DNA of 64,000 nt, taken from positions 34,592,117 through 34,656,116 of the forward strand of contig CM054179.1 of NCBI GenBank assembly GCA_028829895.1. Reading direction: 5' to 3'. The notes beneath the pieces are model-generated. The model was not told where the DNA came from, did not search any database, and saw nothing but the letters and a program-made list of their open reading frames with translations. The stretch comes from Sinotaia quadrata. Lineage: Eukaryota; Mollusca; Gastropoda; Architaenioglossa; Viviparidae. A program made the translations under genes and the position numbers. Positions 61,996-64,000 of the stretch are shown here, in pieces. Numbering within the stretch: the stretch's first letter is position 1; each line of letters starts with the position of its first letter.

Positions 61996-63481
61996 GTTTC
62001 ATTAGAGTTCTTTCCAGGAATGACGATGGAAATCGTGTGCACAATATAGTATCAATGTAAACATGAATATATGAACTATTAATTTATTATTTCATCATAT
62101 TTTTATTTTAAATAGTGTATATGTTATGAATCAGGATGAACATAATGATTGTGACGAATGCTTTATGCTATGCTAATATGGCTCTTTAGAAAATATACTT
62201 ATGTCCAATCCTAGTATAAAACTAAACGCCTATTTTTTAAAATGTGTTTTATGTTTAAAAATATATCAATATTACAATGAATACGTAAAACAAAAATAAA
62301 CAATTTTATTTTTATATTTCATTTCATGCATTGGCTTTAGTCAAATAGGCCTTTAAAAACATTTCTCAAGAGATAACAGTTAGGATTATTTTTCTTAAAT
62401 TATGACTTTTATTCTTTCTGTCATTATTGATCTCTCGTTCGTATTTCATTAAAATGGGCATGCTGTATCGGAAAAAAATCATAACAAAATCATGTTATTC
62501 AATTTGCCGACTTGTGTTGATGGATTTGTTTCCAAAATATCTTTTTACTCAAATGTTCAAATCATGTGTTGAAAGATTGTAATCTCGGGTATTTGAACAT
62601 GCGAGATGTCCAGGACACACACATGAACAGTTCACACTTCAAAAATGATATGAACTTCTTACTGTCAAGATATTGTTTGTGGTTTGAAACATTGATGCAT
62701 GGATATTGTTTCCCTTTGTTGTATATTTATTACTTATATATATGTAACTTTTCAAAATTTTATTTTAATTTATAGATTTATATGCACGTTGCTCTGTAGA
62801 CGTAAATAGCAGCATTGCATGATAGTGAAGCCTCTTTGAACTGATGGTTGAAACAATGTTTTAAGACAACAAGAGAGTGAGAAAGGGATGTGGGGAGGAA
62901 GAGAAGTAGTTAGGAAATTGCATGTTTGACTCTGTGTATCGATAAAGAATGTATAGGTAAACAATAATGATGACATCATATCATAGACACCCCACCCCCA
63001 GTCGTTTACATAATTATATAACTATACTTAACACCTATTACCAGTATTTTGACTTAGATTTGAAAGTGTTCTTTGTTGTCTCAAATAAATGTACATTTTT
63101 TCTTGTATTGTGCCCACTTATAATTCTGTACTGCTTACACCTTATTTGTAATTTTAAAATGATTCTTCCTGTCTTTTACAAACATTCGTTTAGTAGGTTG
63201 TCTCTCTTTATCTGTGTCTTTATTATATCTGTCTTTTGTATGTAGTTCTTCTGCTTTAGTTGTCTTGTCTCATATTAAGACTAAACAAGTGCACTCCTTA
63301 TGGTCCATAAACGATCACTGTAGCACAGTTTAAAATGTAACTAACTTAAGTTTATCTGTCCTTTTACCTCAGGTTTGCTGGATGAGGGTTGTTGTGTCTC
63401 TGTCCAATGTTTGTTGTTTGGCGCTAAGTGGAGCATATGAAAGCAGTTTTAAATGAAGACCTGTTGCTGAGGCAGGGTTGT
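61996..63481. other. AT-rich sequence, no gene
   Basis: Short frames at 62566-62775 and 62967-63245 are hydrophobic and motif-free. Nothing recognised. Confidence 0.5.
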
Positions 63482-63720
63482 TAATAATAATATCAATTAA
63501 CTAGGTGGCGTTGGCATCACATATTCATTTGTCGGGACAAAGATAAAATGGAGAGTAAGTATAAAAAATCACGACTGTCTATGAAATTAGACGAGCAGAA
63601 ACTTTTCTGATTGAATTTAAAGCTAATAACATAACCCGTGCTAAATTTTACATTGAGGTCAATAGGCATAAATTACCGACTGAACCCACACACAGTAAAC
63701 ATGGTTGACAACCCTTTCCC
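63482..63720 (+). repeat. Candidate dispersed repeat with TAA-rich start
   Basis: TTAATAATAATATCAATTAA followed by CTAGGTGGCGTTGGCATCAC matches the sequence flanking the Dong insertion at about 14551-14590. Two copies 49 kb apart with the same TAA plus ATTAACTAG.TG.CGTTGG arrangement suggest an interspersed element. Its full extent is unknown; the homology I can see is about 45 bp. Confidence 0.6.
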
Positions 63721-63894
63721 CCAAGACTCTGATTCATGCAGAGATGTGTCACGTTAATTTAATAATTGCAGTCGTGTTAGTTACATGAAACATTTGTTTA
63801 GATAAATGACACTCTACAAGGATAATGCTATTTGCACAAATGCCACGAGTATTTGCGTAAATGCAATTTCTTCAGTATCCACTTCTCTCTCAAA

Positions 63895-63923
63895 TACACA
63901 CACACACACACACACACACACAC
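63895..63923. repeat. (CA)n microsatellite
   Basis: About 29 bp of CA dinucleotide. Confidence 0.95.
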
Positions 63924-64000
63924 TGTCACAGTCTGATAAAATTGTCCGACTTCGTGACCCACTTGCCTTGTTTACTTCAAATTCGAATATTTGAAACCCT

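Overview
This window looks like gene-poor, repeat-rich nuclear DNA from an animal. It is AT-rich, has no compact operon-like gene layout, carries long microsatellites ((CA)n, (ATCT)n, (TTTC)n, (GA)n, (AAT)n) and holds remnants of eukaryotic transposons. Abundant minisatellites, a Dong/R4-clade LINE, an RTE/Jockey-like LINE and a GTF2IRD2-like hAT transposase together fit a mollusc, most plausibly a coleoid cephalopod such as an octopus. That is inference from composition and element types; I could not run a search. No complete host gene is recognisable. The window may be intergenic or inside a very large intron.

Layout. Positions 1-10.8 kb: AT-rich sequence with a (CA)n tract, a perfect 38-bp inverted repeat at 2538-2638, a compound minisatellite (4.3-6.06 kb), a 52-bp minisatellite (6.9-7.5 kb), (CA)n and (ATCT)n tracts. 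10.8-14.6 kb: two non-LTR retrotransposon copies side by side. The first is a decayed RT pseudogene ending in a (GATA)n tail. The second is a 5'-truncated but uninterrupted Dong/R4-type ORF with RT core, CCHC finger and restriction-like endonuclease, sitting exactly inside an (AAT)n microsatellite. 14.6-33 kb: mostly unique AT-rich DNA with short minisatellites and a few CpG-containing patches (about 19.0, 27.1 and 30.85-31.14 kb). 33-48.5 kb: minisatellite-dominated, including degenerate arrays at 38.85-40.5 kb and 40.6-41.15 kb and a 2.7-kb array of a 36-bp unit (44.9-47.6 kb). 50.5-52.3 kb: a broken hAT transposase followed by a tandem array nested in an inverted repeat. 52.6-64 kb: more minisatellites, including a 2.2-kb degenerate array (55.4-57.7 kb), a possible small promoter plus ORF at 61.4-61.64 kb, and a dispersed repeat at 63.48 kb that shares sequence with the DNA next to the Dong insertion.

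How parts relate. By my count from the listed boundaries, roughly a quarter of the window is minisatellite with units of 20-78 bp. Several arrays have near-identical cores and decayed edges. Most longer reading frames lie in arrays whose unit is a multiple of 3 (36, 39, 42, 51 bp), so they are open on both strands without being genes. The only protein-coding entry I support with high confidence is the Dong/R4 ORF. Nothing resembling a new defence or metabolic system is visible; the notable features are repeat architecture and target-site-specific retrotransposition.
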